From Mycobacterium sp. AT1 (lineage in GTDB: Bacteria > Actinomycetota > Actinomycetes > Mycobacteriales > Mycobacteriaceae), in NCBI RefSeq assembly GCF_002043095.1, contig NZ_MVOC01000011.1, positions 1 through 64,000 on the forward strand: DNA of 64,000 nucleotides, read 5' to 3'. The notes below the pieces were generated by a model. The model ran no database searches. It saw nothing but the letters and a program-made list of their open reading frames with translations, and had not been told where the DNA came from. Position 1 is the first letter of the stretch. Every line of letters starts with the position of its first letter. Shown here piece after piece: positions 44,190 to 53,685 of the stretch. The translations under genes were made by a program, and so were the position numbers.

Positions 44190-44480
44190 CTAGTGCTTGT
44201 CGGTCCGCATCACCTTGGTCCGCAGGACGGACTCGTTGAGGCTGAGCTGACGGTCCAGCTCAGACACGGTGGCCGGCTCGGCCTTCACGTCGATGACGGC
44301 GTAGATGCCCTCGGGGTGCTTGAGGATCTCGTACGCCATGCGGCGCCGGCCCCAGATGTCGATCTTCTCGACCGTGCCGCCGTCCTTGCGGATGACGTTC
44401 AGGAACGTCTCCAATGACGGTGCAACAGTTCGCTCGTCGAGCGTGGGGTCGAGGATGACCATGATTTCGTATGGACGCAT
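44190..44480 (-). CDS. rpsF: 30S ribosomal protein S6
   Basis: 96 aa with the S6 fold sequence [43 protein letters not shown]. Standard length. It is the first ribosomal gene of the operon and binds S18 in the 30S platform. A GGAGGTGATGGG ribosome site precedes it. Confidence 0.95.
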   Translation of the reverse strand: MRPYEIMVILDPTLDERTVAPSLETFLNVIRKDGGTVEKIDIWGRRRMAYEILKHPEGIYAVIDVKAEPATVSELDRQLSLNESVLRTKVMRTDKH

Positions 44481-44603
44481 GTGGAACCCATCACCTCCTA
44501 TGGTCGTTTGCGGCCACGGCTTGTCCGTGACAGGAGGGTCGCCTGCGTCGGCAACTCGGCAAGGTTACAGCAGGACCGCCTGAGCTGCGAAATCGTGCTC
44601 GGC

Positions 44604-45068
44604 TCAGCCGCCGTCGACGGTGCGCTTGATCGCCGCCAGGGTCACCGGAATGCCCTCCTTGGCGGCCTTCGTCCGGATCGCGATCTGAACGTCGGCCTTC
44701 TCGCCGTACCGGCCGCGGAAGCCTTCGATGCCCGCGGGCTCGAAGGACCAGTGCTCGGTGAGGCGCGTTCCGCCGTCGGCGGGCTCGAGGCTGAACCCCC
44801 ACCGCACCCAGCCGTCGTTGACCACCCATGAGAACTCACGGCCCGGGTCTGCGGCCACGACCCGGCTGCGGGTCTCCCACGTGCGCTTGCCGTCGTCGTT
44901 GCGTCCGGTGAAGTACGAGCCGACGGTCGGACCGCCACCCTCGTCCCACCAGCAGGCCCGGCACTGCGGGCTCCACTCGCCGATCCGGGTCACGTCGGAC
45001 ACCAATGCGTACAGGGTGTCCGCGTCGGCGTTCACCACGACGGAATCACTGAACGTCAGATCGCTCAT
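44604..45068 (-). CDS. SRPBCC (polyketide cyclase/START-like) protein
   Basis: Predicted 154 aa with the SRPBCC fold: SVVVNADADTLYALVSDVTRIGEWSPQ at the N-terminus, GSYFTGRNDDG, a C-terminal helix EKADVQIAIRTKAA. It binds a hydrophobic ligand or acts as cyclase/dehydratase; ligand unknown. The ATG overlaps the stop of the GT87 gene (ATGA), so it is co-translated with the membrane mannosyltransferase-like protein. Confidence 0.85.
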   Translation of the reverse strand: MSDLTFSDSVVVNADADTLYALVSDVTRIGEWSPQCRACWWDEGGGPTVGSYFTGRNDDGKRTWETRSRVVAADPGREFSWVVNDGWVRWGFSLEPADGGTRLTEHWSFEPAGIEGFRGRYGEKADVQIAIRTKAAKEGIPVTLAAIKRTVDGG

Positions 45069-46690
45069 GTCAGCGTCAACTCCTTCTCGGGTTCTTTCGT
45101 CGGTGCGGGCGGCGTGGGCCGCAGCCGCGATGGCAACCACTTGGGCGGTGCGTCCAGAGCATGCTCGAACACTCCGCCCGACGGGTCGTCGACTCCGCCG
45201 CGGCGGACGACGTCCAACTCGGGGCGGTAGATCTGGCGAACGACCAAGGCGCACAACGCAATCACCGCGATGTCCCGCAGCAGCACCGTGGCGGTGAACC
45301 ACTCCTGCGGCAAACCCATCTTCGCCTCGCCGAACAGGTACAGCATCCGGGGCACCCAGACCAAGGCGTCGACCGTCATCCACGCCAACAGAATTCGTCG
45401 TTGCGGCAGCGCGAGCACCGCCAGCGGCACCAGCCACAACGAATACTGCGGACTCCACACCTTGTTGGTCAGCAGGAAGGCCGCGATCACCAGGAAGGCC
45501 AACTGCGCCAACCGGGGACGACGCTGGGCCGTCAACCCGACGTAGGCGATGCCGCACAGGCACACTGCGAACAGCACCGCCGTCACCGCGTTGGTCACCG
45601 ACGGCGGCTCCCAGAACCCCAGGTTCGGATCGAAGCCGCGCCACCCCGTGAACGACTTCACGACGTTGTAGATCGAATCCATGTCGTCACCACGACGAGT
45701 GTTGAGCCGGAAGAACTCCGACCATCCGCGCGGGTACAGCACCATGATCGGCAGGTTGACCACCAGCCACGTCGCCACCGCGACGCCGGCGGTCCTGCCG
45801 ACCTCGCGCATGCGGCCCGTGCGCAACCCCAGGATCACCAGCGGCACGATCAACAACAACGGGTAGAGCTTGAGCGCCACCCCTATGCCGATCAACGCGC
45901 CCGCCACGGCCGGTCGGCGACGCGACCACGCCAGCATCGCGCCCGCCGCACACGCCGTCGCCAAGGCGTCGAAGTTGGTGAAGATCTGGAAGATCACCAA
46001 CGGTGACCCCGCGACCAGCGCCGCGTCCCAGATCCGGCGCCCCGCCAACAGCGTCGTCGCCCACACGGTGGCCAACCACGCCAACGCCAACCCGAACGCC
46101 GAGATGTTGAAGAACATCACCACCTCGGCGACCACCGGAATCGACACCAGCTTCGTCAACGCCGTGTACGTCTTCGCCAACGCCATCGACACGTACTGGT
46201 ACAGCCCGGTGAGCACCGGATACTCCATGTACCGCACCGCGGGCGTGCCGTCGTACTGGATCTGCTGCGCGCCGGTGGAATCCTTCTCCGTCCACGACGA
46301 CTTGTACGGAAACTTGCCCTGGCTCAACAGTTCCGCGGTGTACAGCGGCACGGTGTCGGAGTAGCAGAGCTCGTAGTACGCCCGCTGATTTTCCCAGATG
46401 GCGACCCGTTGGTCGGCGGTCCCGGTGCGCGTCGACTGCAGGCACGCGGCCTTCGTCGAGTAGCCGAACGCCAGGAACAGCAACGCGATGATCAGCATGA
46501 CGCGCAGCGGCGTCATGAATCGGGCCCGGCCGATCAGCGCGTGCTTGCCGACCGGTCCGCCGATGGCACCGGCCAGCGCCGCACCGATGGTGTCGGTCCG
46601 GCTGGGGAAGTCGCGAGCGTCGTCGCTGCGCAAATCTTCGGCTAACGGCTCAGGAGACACCGTCGACCGATTTGGGTCCTGGCCGATCAC
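45065..46690 (-). CDS. GT87-like polyprenol-phosphate mannosyltransferase family membrane protein
   Basis: Predicted 541 aa with about 10-12 TM segments and a GT-C type periplasmic motif region early (YYELCYSDTVPLY, WTEKDS), then a family signature ALIGIGVALKLYPLLLI. Homologue of the conserved mycobacterial gene between ponA1 and rpsF. It likely adds a sugar from a lipid donor in the cell envelope; acceptor unknown. The start overlaps the ponA1 stop by 4 bp. Confidence 0.85.
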   Translation of the reverse strand: MIGQDPNRSTVSPEPLAEDLRSDDARDFPSRTDTIGAALAGAIGGPVGKHALIGRARFMTPLRVMLIIALLFLAFGYSTKAACLQSTRTGTADQRVAIWENQRAYYELCYSDTVPLYTAELLSQGKFPYKSSWTEKDSTGAQQIQYDGTPAVRYMEYPVLTGLYQYVSMALAKTYTALTKLVSIPVVAEVVMFFNISAFGLALAWLATVWATTLLAGRRIWDAALVAGSPLVIFQIFTNFDALATACAAGAMLAWSRRRPAVAGALIGIGVALKLYPLLLIVPLVILGLRTGRMREVGRTAGVAVATWLVVNLPIMVLYPRGWSEFFRLNTRRGDDMDSIYNVVKSFTGWRGFDPNLGFWEPPSVTNAVTAVLFAVCLCGIAYVGLTAQRRPRLAQLAFLVIAAFLLTNKVWSPQYSLWLVPLAVLALPQRRILLAWMTVDALVWVPRMLYLFGEAKMGLPQEWFTATVLLRDIAVIALCALVVRQIYRPELDVVRRGGVDDPSGGVFEHALDAPPKWLPSRLRPTPPAPTKEPEKELTLT

Positions 46691-49158
46691 GGCGGAGGCG
46701 GCGGCGCGGTGATCGTCGGGGTGGCAGCCGGATCACCAGGAGGCGGCGGCGCCCCCGGTGGCGGCAGCTGAATCGTCGTCGGCGGGCCGAACGGGATCGT
46801 GATGCCGGGACCCAACTCGATCGTCGGCTGAATCACCGTCTCCGACGGCGGCGGCGGAGGTGGTGGCGGAGGCGGTGGCGCGGCCGGTGGACCCGCATAG
46901 CCGCCGATCTCCGTCGGCTTCGGGAACGACTCGTTGTCGGTGCCCTCGAGGGCCCCGTCCATCGTCGCCTTCCAGATGTCGGACGGAATGCCCGACCCGT
47001 AGACCGAGCCGCCCGACTTGTTCTCCAGCGGCTTGGTGCCCTCGGTCGTGCCCACCCAGACCGCGGTCGACAGCGACGGCGTGTAGCCGACCATCCACGC
47101 ATCGCGGTTGGCGTCGGTGTCACCCAGCTGGTTGGTGCCGGTCTTGGCTGCCGACGGCCGGCCCCCAGCCAGGTTGTGGCCCCTGGAGTAGCCCGCGATC
47201 GGCTGCATCGCGGAGGTGACGTTGTCTGCGACCGCCTTGTCGATCCGCTGCTCCCCCGGATCGTCCTGCGTCGCCGCGTCGAACAACGTCTGACCGTCGG
47301 ATCGGACCACCTTCTGGATGAAGTGCGGCCGGTGGTAGACGCCCGAGTTCGCCAGGGTGGCGTAGGCCGAGGCCATGTCGATCACCCGCGACTGGTACTG
47401 ACCTAGCACGACGCCGTTGTTGGGCGGTCCGCCCTTGCCGTCCTCGGACAACGTGTGCTCGACGCCGGGGAAACTCTCGGCGACGCCGGCCGCGTGCGCG
47501 GCGTCGGCGACGTCCTGCGGGCCGTTCTTCAGCTTCAGCATCAGCCGGTAGTAGCTGGTGTTGAGGGACATCTTCAGCGCCTGGGCGATGTTGCAGGTAC
47601 CGCAACCCTCGCCTTCCACGTTGCTGATCTTGATGCCGTTGACCTCGACCGGCGAGCTGTCCACCTGGTAGCCGAGACCGATGCCCTGCTGCAGCGCGGC
47701 GACCAGCGCGAAGACCTTGAACGACGACCCGGTGGGCAGTCCGGCCTGCGCGAAGTCGAAGCCGTTGGCGTCCGAACCTCCGTAGTAGGCCTTCACCCCG
47801 CCCGTCTTCGGGTCGACCGAGGCGACGGCCGTCCGCATGTCCGGATCCTGGCCCTCCATGTACTCGGCGACCGCGTCCTCGGCGGACTTCTGCGCCTTCG
47901 GGTCGATCGTCGTGGTGATCTGCAGACCCTCGGTGTTCAACGTCTGCTCGTCGATGTTGAACAGATCCATCAGTTCCTTGGTGACCTGACGTTCGATCAG
48001 GCCGTTCGGTCCGCTGGTCTGGTTCTGCGCACGCGCCTGGTCGGGCGGCACGGTCGGGGGGAACACCTGAGCGGAGCGGTCGTTGGGCGACAACGCGCCC
48101 ATCGTGACCATGCCGTCGAGCACCCAGTTCCACCGCTCGGCCGAGCCTTCGGGGTCCACAGCCGGGTCTAGCGCCGACGGCTGTTGGATCAACGCCGCGA
48201 GGAGTGCGCCCTCCGCCACGTTGAGCTGCTCGACGGGCTTGCCGAAGTACGCCTGCGAGGCCGCGCCGATGCCGTAGGCGCCGCGGCCAAAGTAGATGAT
48301 GTTGAGGTAGGACTGCATGATCTGGTCCTTGGACCAGTCACCGGTCATCTTCGTCGAGATGACGAGCTCCTTGGCCTTGCGTACCACGCCGCCGACGCCC
48401 GATCGGGCGTCGCCGACTAACGCGTTCTTGACGTACTGCTGGGTGATCGTCGAGCCGCCCTGCAGATCGCCGCCGAAGATGTTGTTCTTGAACGCGCGAA
48501 GGAAGCCGGTGAACGAGAACCCGGGGTTGGTGTAGAAGTCACGGTCCTCGGCCGCCATCACCGCGTTGCGCACCTGCACCGGGATCTGGTCGATGTCCAC
48601 GTCGACTCGATTGCCCTCGGGGGGCACGATCCTGGCGATCTCGCTGCCGTCGCTGGCGAGGATGGTCGACACCTGATTGGTCCGGATGTCTCCCGGCTTG
48701 GGGATGTCGACGATCATGTAGGCCATCGCGAACGTCACGATCGGCAGCAGGATGCAGATCGCCAACGCGGCCAAGGACCCGCGGCGAACCCACTTCCAGT
48801 TGACGTTGAACTGTCGCCCACCTGAACCGCCACCGGGTGGCCGGCCACCGCCGGGCGGACCTGGCGGTGGCGGCTTCGGGGGCGGGGTTCCGTCCAACGC
48901 GGCCTTGACGACGTCGATCGGGTCGCGGTACTGAGCCGGGCGCGCGTCGCGCACCGGCGGGATGACCATGGTCTGGCGATCGTCGTGGCGCCGAGGATCA
49001 CGCTGCTGTGGCTGCTGCTGTTGTGGCTGTGGCAACGCCCGCGTCGCACCGTCGGATGGTGACGGCGCGGAGTGTCGGGGGTGCGCGACGCCACCGTCGG
49101 CCGAAGGTCCCTTGCGGATGTCGTCGGCCGGCCGGTCTTGTCGCCCTTCGCTATTCAC
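46687..49158 (-). CDS. ponA1: Bifunctional penicillin-binding protein PonA1
   Basis: Predicted ~823 aa class A PBP. Proline-rich cytoplasmic N-terminus, one TM (LAALAICILLPIVTFAMAYM), a GT51 domain with the catalytic Glu in AAEDRDFYTNPG, and a transpeptidase domain with SSFK, SLN and KTG motifs (GSSFKVFA, SLNTSYYR, AAKTGTNQ). It ends in a Pro/Thr-rich tail with a long Pro run. GTG 49158 overlaps the DUF5318 gene end. It makes septal/polar peptidoglycan; in mycobacteria it works with RipA-type hydrolases. Confidence 0.95.
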   Translation of the reverse strand: MNSEGRQDRPADDIRKGPSADGGVAHPRHSAPSPSDGATRALPQPQQQQPQQRDPRRHDDRQTMVIPPVRDARPAQYRDPIDVVKAALDGTPPPKPPPPGPPGGGRPPGGGSGGRQFNVNWKWVRRGSLAALAICILLPIVTFAMAYMIVDIPKPGDIRTNQVSTILASDGSEIARIVPPEGNRVDVDIDQIPVQVRNAVMAAEDRDFYTNPGFSFTGFLRAFKNNIFGGDLQGGSTITQQYVKNALVGDARSGVGGVVRKAKELVISTKMTGDWSKDQIMQSYLNIIYFGRGAYGIGAASQAYFGKPVEQLNVAEGALLAALIQQPSALDPAVDPEGSAERWNWVLDGMVTMGALSPNDRSAQVFPPTVPPDQARAQNQTSGPNGLIERQVTKELMDLFNIDEQTLNTEGLQITTTIDPKAQKSAEDAVAEYMEGQDPDMRTAVASVDPKTGGVKAYYGGSDANGFDFAQAGLPTGSSFKVFALVAALQQGIGLGYQVDSSPVEVNGIKISNVEGEGCGTCNIAQALKMSLNTSYYRLMLKLKNGPQDVADAAHAAGVAESFPGVEHTLSEDGKGGPPNNGVVLGQYQSRVIDMASAYATLANSGVYHRPHFIQKVVRSDGQTLFDAATQDDPGEQRIDKAVADNVTSAMQPIAGYSRGHNLAGGRPSAAKTGTNQLGDTDANRDAWMVGYTPSLSTAVWVGTTEGTKPLENKSGGSVYGSGIPSDIWKATMDGALEGTDNESFPKPTEIGGYAGPPAAPPPPPPPPPPPSETVIQPTIELGPGITIPFGPPTTIQLPPPGAPPPPGDPAATPTITAPPPPP

Positions 49159-49573
49159 TGGCGGTACGCGCGCCCGAGCGCGCCGTCCGGGTGCCGCGCG
49201 CCTTGGGAGGACGAGGCGCGCCCAACACATAGCTCTTCACCAAATGATTCCAACTGCAAGTTCTACATACCTCCACCACGTGCACCGCGAATTCGTCGAA
49301 CTTGGCTGCCAGCATCACCAGCTCCTCAGTGGAGCGGGCGGATCCGGACACTGCTCCGAGATGATCACCGAACACCCACGACACCAGCGTGAGCTGCTCC
49401 TTGCGACATATCGGACACATCACCTGACTGGACTTGCCGTGGAACTTCGCGGCGCGCAGCAGATACGGATTGGCGTCACAGACCTCGGAAACGCCGGTGC
49501 GGCCCGAGTACACCTCGGCCAGCAGGGACCGCCGCTTGAGCGCGTAGTCCACCACCTGTCGCTGCAATCGCAC
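49151..49573 (-). CDS. DUF5318 zinc-ribbon protein
   Basis: 140 aa, homologue of the small conserved mycobacterial protein next to ponA1. Start GTG 49573 (VRLQRQVVDYALKRRSLLAEVYSGR). Two Cys pairs, VMCPICRKEQ and VCRTCSWNH, suggest a zinc ribbon. The final stop overlaps the ponA1 start, so the two are translationally coupled. Function unknown. Confidence 0.85.
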   Translation of the reverse strand: MRLQRQVVDYALKRRSLLAEVYSGRTGVSEVCDANPYLLRAAKFHGKSSQVMCPICRKEQLTLVSWVFGDHLGAVSGSARSTEELVMLAAKFDEFAVHVVEVCRTCSWNHLVKSYVLGAPRPPKARGTRTARSGARTASE

Positions 49574-49684
49574 GATGACCAGAGTACGTCGGCCCCCCTT
49601 TCGCGCAGCTTCGACTCCGCCACCTTCACCCCCTGTTCGGCATCTGGTCTGCGGGTATGGCACGTGAACTCCTACGATCCGTCC

Positions 49685-50551
49685 ATGGCGACTCGGCAGA
49701 CAGCAGGTACACGGGCGAAGGACAGCGACCGCAACAACACCTGCCAGGTCCTCGACAGCGCGCTCGCCGATGGACAACTGTCCGGGGAGGAGCACCGCAT
49801 CAGGGTCGCGGCCGCCACCACAGCAGCGACCCTCGGCGACCTCCAACAGCTGGTGGAGGACCTGCAGAACGACAACGCACCGGTGCAGATGCCCGACCTG
49901 AAGAAGCCGTCCCGACTGGCCAGCGGCGGTGGCAGCGGCTGGGGCATGCGCGTCGCCGTGGCAGGCGTTTTGGTGGTTCTCGGAATCGCGATCGGCTGGG
50001 GGCTGTACGGCAACACCACCTCGCCGTTGAGCTTCACCTCCGACCCCGGCGCCAAGTCAGACGGCATTCCGGCGAAGGTGCTGACTCCGCCACGGCAGTT
50101 GATGTCACTCGGCGGTCTCAACGGATTGTTCGAGCAGATGCGCCAGAAGTTCGGCGACACGAAGGGCTTCGAACTGACGATCTTCGACGACTACGCGTCG
50201 TTGGAGCGACAGGATCCCGCCGAGCCGCGACGGGTGCTGCGGTATTCCTATCGCGGTGGCTGGGCCGACCCCTCGGAGACCAACGTGTCCTCGGACGCCC
50301 GCGTCGTCGACCTCGGGGCCGTCGACGTGCCGACCCTTGTCGGGCTCATCCGTGGTGCGCCCGGGACGCTCGAGATGAACCCCAACGAGGTCAAGGACAT
50401 GCACGTGTCGATCTCGCACGACGACGACGTGGACGCCGCGCCAGAGGCCCTGTCCATTCAGATCTTCGTGTCGCCCAACTTCGGCAACAGCGGGTATTTC
50501 GAGGTCGACGGCGCCGGAAACATCAAGACAGTCCACCGACCGTCACGCTGA
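49685..50551 (+). CDS. DUF1707-domain membrane protein
   Basis: 288 aa. N-terminal DUF1707 (RNNTCQVLDSALADGQLSGEEHR), linker, a TM segment (VAVAGVLVVLGIAIGWGLY) and an extracytoplasmic C-terminal domain. It is divergent from DUF5318/ponA1 and precedes the PadR gene, the order known from mycobacteria. Role unknown; DUF1707 proteins are often membrane-bound regulators or envelope factors. Confidence 0.85.
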   Translation: MATRQTAGTRAKDSDRNNTCQVLDSALADGQLSGEEHRIRVAAATTAATLGDLQQLVEDLQNDNAPVQMPDLKKPSRLASGGGSGWGMRVAVAGVLVVLGIAIGWGLYGNTTSPLSFTSDPGAKSDGIPAKVLTPPRQLMSLGGLNGLFEQMRQKFGDTKGFELTIFDDYASLERQDPAEPRRVLRYSYRGGWADPSETNVSSDARVVDLGAVDVPTLVGLIRGAPGTLEMNPNEVKDMHVSISHDDDVDAAPEALSIQIFVSPNFGNSGYFEVDGAGNIKTVHRPSR

Positions 50552-50594
50552 ACTGGCGGACTTTCCAAAGTGTTGTGTATGTTCGCTTTACGCA

Positions 50595-50613
50595 GCACCG
50601 TTTATATCGGTGC
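50595..50613. promoter_or_regulatory. Dyad upstream of the PadR gene
   Basis: GCACCG-TTTATAT-CGGTGC is a perfect 6-bp dyad with an AT-rich centre, ~56 bp before the PadR start. Likely PadR operator. A strong ribosome site, AGGAGGTGAT, follows before ATG 50669. Confidence 0.45.
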
Positions 50614-50668
50614 GATACATTCGTCCGACGGGTGAAATCGTCGTAGCGAACACGCAGGAGGTGATTCG

Positions 50669-51232
50669 ATGCTGGAACTGGCCATCTTGGGACTTCTCAT
50701 CGAGTCGCCGATGCACGGCTACGAGCTGCGCAAGAGGCTGACGGGCCTGCTCGGAGCGTTCCGGGCGTTCTCCTACGGTTCGCTGTATCCGGCCCTGCGC
50801 CGAATGCAAGCCGATGGCCTCATCGTCGAGGAAGCAGCCCCCGTCGGTGCCGTCAAGATGCGGCGGGCCCGCCGGGTCTATGTCCTCACCGACGCCGGCA
50901 AGCTCCGCTTCACCGAGCTCGTCGCCGACACCGGCCCGCAGAACTACACCGACGACGGATTCGGCGTCCACCTGGCCTTCTTCAACCGCACCCCGGCCGA
51001 GGCCAGGATGCGCATCCTGGAGGGTCGCCGCCGCCAGGTGGAGGAACGCCGCGAAGGCCTGCGTGAAGCCATCGCGCGCGCCAGTAATTCACTCGACCGC
51101 TACACCCGCCAGCTTCATCAACTCGGGCTCGAGTCCAGCGAGCGCGAAGTCAAGTGGCTCAACGACCTCATCGCGGCAGAACGCGTCGCCGCGCCGGGAC
51201 GTCCCGAGACCACCCCCGAACCCCAGCCCTAA
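50669..51232 (+). CDS. PadR-family regulator
   Basis: 187 aa. Winged helix LELAILGLLIESPMHGYELRKRL and YGSLYPALRRMQADGLI are diagnostic of PadR; the C-terminal half is the helical dimerisation/Vir-type domain. It lies 48 bp before ino1 on the same strand, as in other mycobacteria, and may be co-transcribed with it. Confidence 0.9.
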   Translation: MLELAILGLLIESPMHGYELRKRLTGLLGAFRAFSYGSLYPALRRMQADGLIVEEAAPVGAVKMRRARRVYVLTDAGKLRFTELVADTGPQNYTDDGFGVHLAFFNRTPAEARMRILEGRRRQVEERREGLREAIARASNSLDRYTRQLHQLGLESSEREVKWLNDLIAAERVAAPGRPETTPEPQP

Positions 51233-51280
51233 ATCCCCAACACCCGCTTCGCAGTTGTCAGTACAGAAGGAGATCGCCCC

Positions 51281-52357
51281 ATGTCCGAGTCGAATGAAAT
51301 CCGGGTCGCCATCGTCGGCGTCGGCAACTGCGCCTCGTCGCTGGTGCAGGGCGTGCAGTACTACCTCGACGCCGACGAGAACTCGACCGTCCCCGGTCTG
51401 ATGCACGTCAAGCTCGGCAAGTACCACGTTCGCGACGTGCAGTTCGTCGCCGCGTTCGACGTCGACGCCAAGAAGGTCGGCTTCGACCTCTCCGAGGCCA
51501 TCTTCGCCTCCGAGAACAACACCATCAAGATCGCCGACGTACCGCCGACCAACGTGACGGTCCAGCGTGGACCGACTCTGGATGGCATCGGCAAGTACTA
51601 CTCCGAGACCATCGAGGTGTCCGACACCGAGGCCGTCGACGTCGTCAAGGCGCTCAAGGACGCCAAGGTCGACGTGATGGTGTCCTACCTTCCCGTCGGG
51701 TCCGAAGAGGCCGACAAGTTCTACGCCCAGTGCGCCATCGACGCCGGCGTCGCATTCGTCAACGCGCTGCCCGTCTTCATCGCCTCTGACCCGGTGTGGG
51801 CCGAGAAGTTCCGTGCCGCAGGCGTTCCCATCGTCGGCGACGACATCAAGAGCCAGGTCGGCGCCACCATCACCCACCGCGTGATGGCCAAGCTGTTCGA
51901 GGACCGCGGTGTTCAGCTCGACCGCACCATGCAGCTCAACGTCGGCGGCAACATGGACTTCCTCAACATGCTGGAGCGCTCGCGTCTCGAGTCGAAGAAG
52001 ATCTCCAAGACCCAGGCCGTCACCAGCAACCTGCAGCGTGAGTTCAACGCCAAGGACGTCCACATCGGACCGTCGGATCACGTCGGCTGGCTCGACGACC
52101 GCAAGTGGGCCTACGTCCGCCTCGAGGGCCGCGCCTTCGGCGACGTGCCGCTGAACCTGGAGTACAAGCTCGAGGTGTGGGACTCGCCGAACTCCGCCGG
52201 CGTCATCATCGACGCGGTGCGTGCGGCGAAGATCGCGCTGGACCGTGGCATCGGCGGACCGGTCGAGGCCGCCTCGGCGTACCTGATGAAGAGCCCGCCC
52301 AAGCAGCTGGCCGACGACATCGCGCGCGCCCAGCTGGAATCGTTCATCGAGGGCTAA
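51281..52357 (+). CDS. ino1: Inositol-3-phosphate synthase
   Basis: 358 aa, NAD-dependent, converts glucose-6-phosphate to inositol-3-phosphate, first step to phosphatidylinositol and mycothiol. NAD motif [13 protein letters not shown] near residue 11; conserved [26 protein letters not shown] and KSPPKQ segments. Normal length for the actinobacterial form. Strong ribosome site AAGGAGATCG. Confidence 0.95.
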   Translation: MSESNEIRVAIVGVGNCASSLVQGVQYYLDADENSTVPGLMHVKLGKYHVRDVQFVAAFDVDAKKVGFDLSEAIFASENNTIKIADVPPTNVTVQRGPTLDGIGKYYSETIEVSDTEAVDVVKALKDAKVDVMVSYLPVGSEEADKFYAQCAIDAGVAFVNALPVFIASDPVWAEKFRAAGVPIVGDDIKSQVGATITHRVMAKLFEDRGVQLDRTMQLNVGGNMDFLNMLERSRLESKKISKTQAVTSNLQREFNAKDVHIGPSDHVGWLDDRKWAYVRLEGRAFGDVPLNLEYKLEVWDSPNSAGVIIDAVRAAKIALDRGIGGPVEAASAYLMKSPPKQLADDIARAQLESFIEG

Positions 52358-52365
52358 CCCTTCTT

Positions 52366-52418
52366 GCGATTTCGGCGTGATCAGCAGCGGTGAGCGCCGC
52401 TGATCACGCCGAAGTCGC
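52366..52418. terminator. Long hairpin between convergent ino1 and Eis-like genes
   Basis: GCGA-x-TTCGGCGTGATCAGC pairs with GCTGATCACGCCGAA-x-TCGC, a ~20-bp stem with mismatches, loop near 52390. Centred between two convergent stops, so a bidirectional terminator. Confidence 0.65.
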
Positions 52419-52422
52419 GGGG

Positions 52423-53628
52423 TTAGAAGCCGAAGCCCAGCTCCGCGGGCACGTCGGTGGCAAACGCGGCGTCCAGCCCAGCGACGACCGCAGAGTCGTT
52501 GCTGCGCAACCGATTCGCCGCGGCGAACGCCGACGCACTGTGCTCCCCCAGGTAGAGACTGCCGAGCACCGACAGGCTCAGCCATGCGTCGGGCTCGGCG
52601 TCGGTGGGCTCGCAGCGCGCCCGACCGTCACGAATCTCGAGCGCAAACCGGCCGCCGCCACCGAGTGACCCGTCGGAGACGTCGAGCACCAGTGACAGAT
52701 CCGCCGCATAGGTTCGGGCCTCCAGCACCGCAGGCACGTCGAGCATCCGCAGCCACAGCCCGTCCTCGCGATGGGTAAGCCGGACCCGCCGCGCATCGGT
52801 CAGCAGGTACGGCAACAGCTCGCGGGGCGGCGCTTCGACCGTCACGGTGTCCATCAGGTCCATGCCGAGCAGCGTCCGCCACAACGCGACGTAGGCGTCG
52901 ACGGTGACCGCCGCCAGCTTGGTGATCGCGACCGTCTTCCGCTCGCTGTCGCCGTGAATGCGGTACATGGCGAAGCCGTCATCGTGCAGCAGTGCCATCA
53001 GCGGACCGCCGCCGCGCCGATACTCCTCCCGGTCACCGAACACCTGATCCCACATCGGTCGTGGCGTGAACAGTCCGCCGGGCGTCCTCAGCCGCCAGCG
53101 TTCGTAGATCTCCTCGATCCGATCGCGGTGCTCGACCGGCGTGACGATCCGGACGCCGCCTCGATCCGGAACCTCGTCGAGGAACTCGACGCCCCGACGG
53201 TCGACGCTCAACGACTCGACGACGCTTGCCTGGCCGTAGCCGAACCGACTGTAGATGCCGCCCTCGGACGCCTCGAGGCCGGCAATCGGGTAGTCCGACA
53301 ACGCCATTCGACCGTGCAGTTCACCGAACATCTGCCGCAGCACGCCGCGCCTGCGATGCGTAGGCGCCACGCACACCCACGACACCCCGGCCATCGGCAG
53401 CACGGCGCCACCGGGCACGGTCAGTCGGAGGTCGAGGTAATACGCCATCCCGACCACGTCGTCCCCGTCGCAGGCGATGACGACACCGTCGGCGGGCATC
53501 AGCGTCCGCCACATGTCATTGGCCTCCCGTGGGCGGAAGGACCCGAAACAGGTGGCCGCCAACAGCACCATCGCGGGCCAGTCGGCGTCCTCGGCGGTAC
53601 GGATCACGAGTCCAGTCGGCGAAGGCAT
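52423..53628 (-). CDS. Eis-like GNAT acetyltransferase
   Basis: 401 aa, the length of Eis. N-terminal GNAT (VIRTAEDADWPAMVLLAATCFG; acetyl-CoA loop VAPTHRRRGVLRQMFG), middle degenerate GNAT and a C-terminal SCP2-like domain. Eis proteins acetylate aminoglycosides and host or peptide lysines; substrates here are untested. It starts 57 bp from the divergent hydrolase gene. Confidence 0.85.
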   Translation of the reverse strand: MPSPTGLVIRTAEDADWPAMVLLAATCFGSFRPREANDMWRTLMPADGVVIACDGDDVVGMAYYLDLRLTVPGGAVLPMAGVSWVCVAPTHRRRGVLRQMFGELHGRMALSDYPIAGLEASEGGIYSRFGYGQASVVESLSVDRRGVEFLDEVPDRGGVRIVTPVEHRDRIEEIYERWRLRTPGGLFTPRPMWDQVFGDREEYRRGGGPLMALLHDDGFAMYRIHGDSERKTVAITKLAAVTVDAYVALWRTLLGMDLMDTVTVEAPPRELLPYLLTDARRVRLTHREDGLWLRMLDVPAVLEARTYAADLSLVLDVSDGSLGGGGRFALEIRDGRARCEPTDAEPDAWLSLSVLGSLYLGEHSASAFAAANRLRSNDSAVVAGLDAAFATDVPAELGFGF

Positions 53629-53685
53629 GAATCCGACGGTGGCACAGCGCGCCGGCCGTCGCATCTCCTTTTGTACTGTCGAGCG

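Noticed and set aside
51089..52585. A 498-codon minus-strand frame antisense to ino1
   Set aside because: Shadow of the highly biased ino1 codons.
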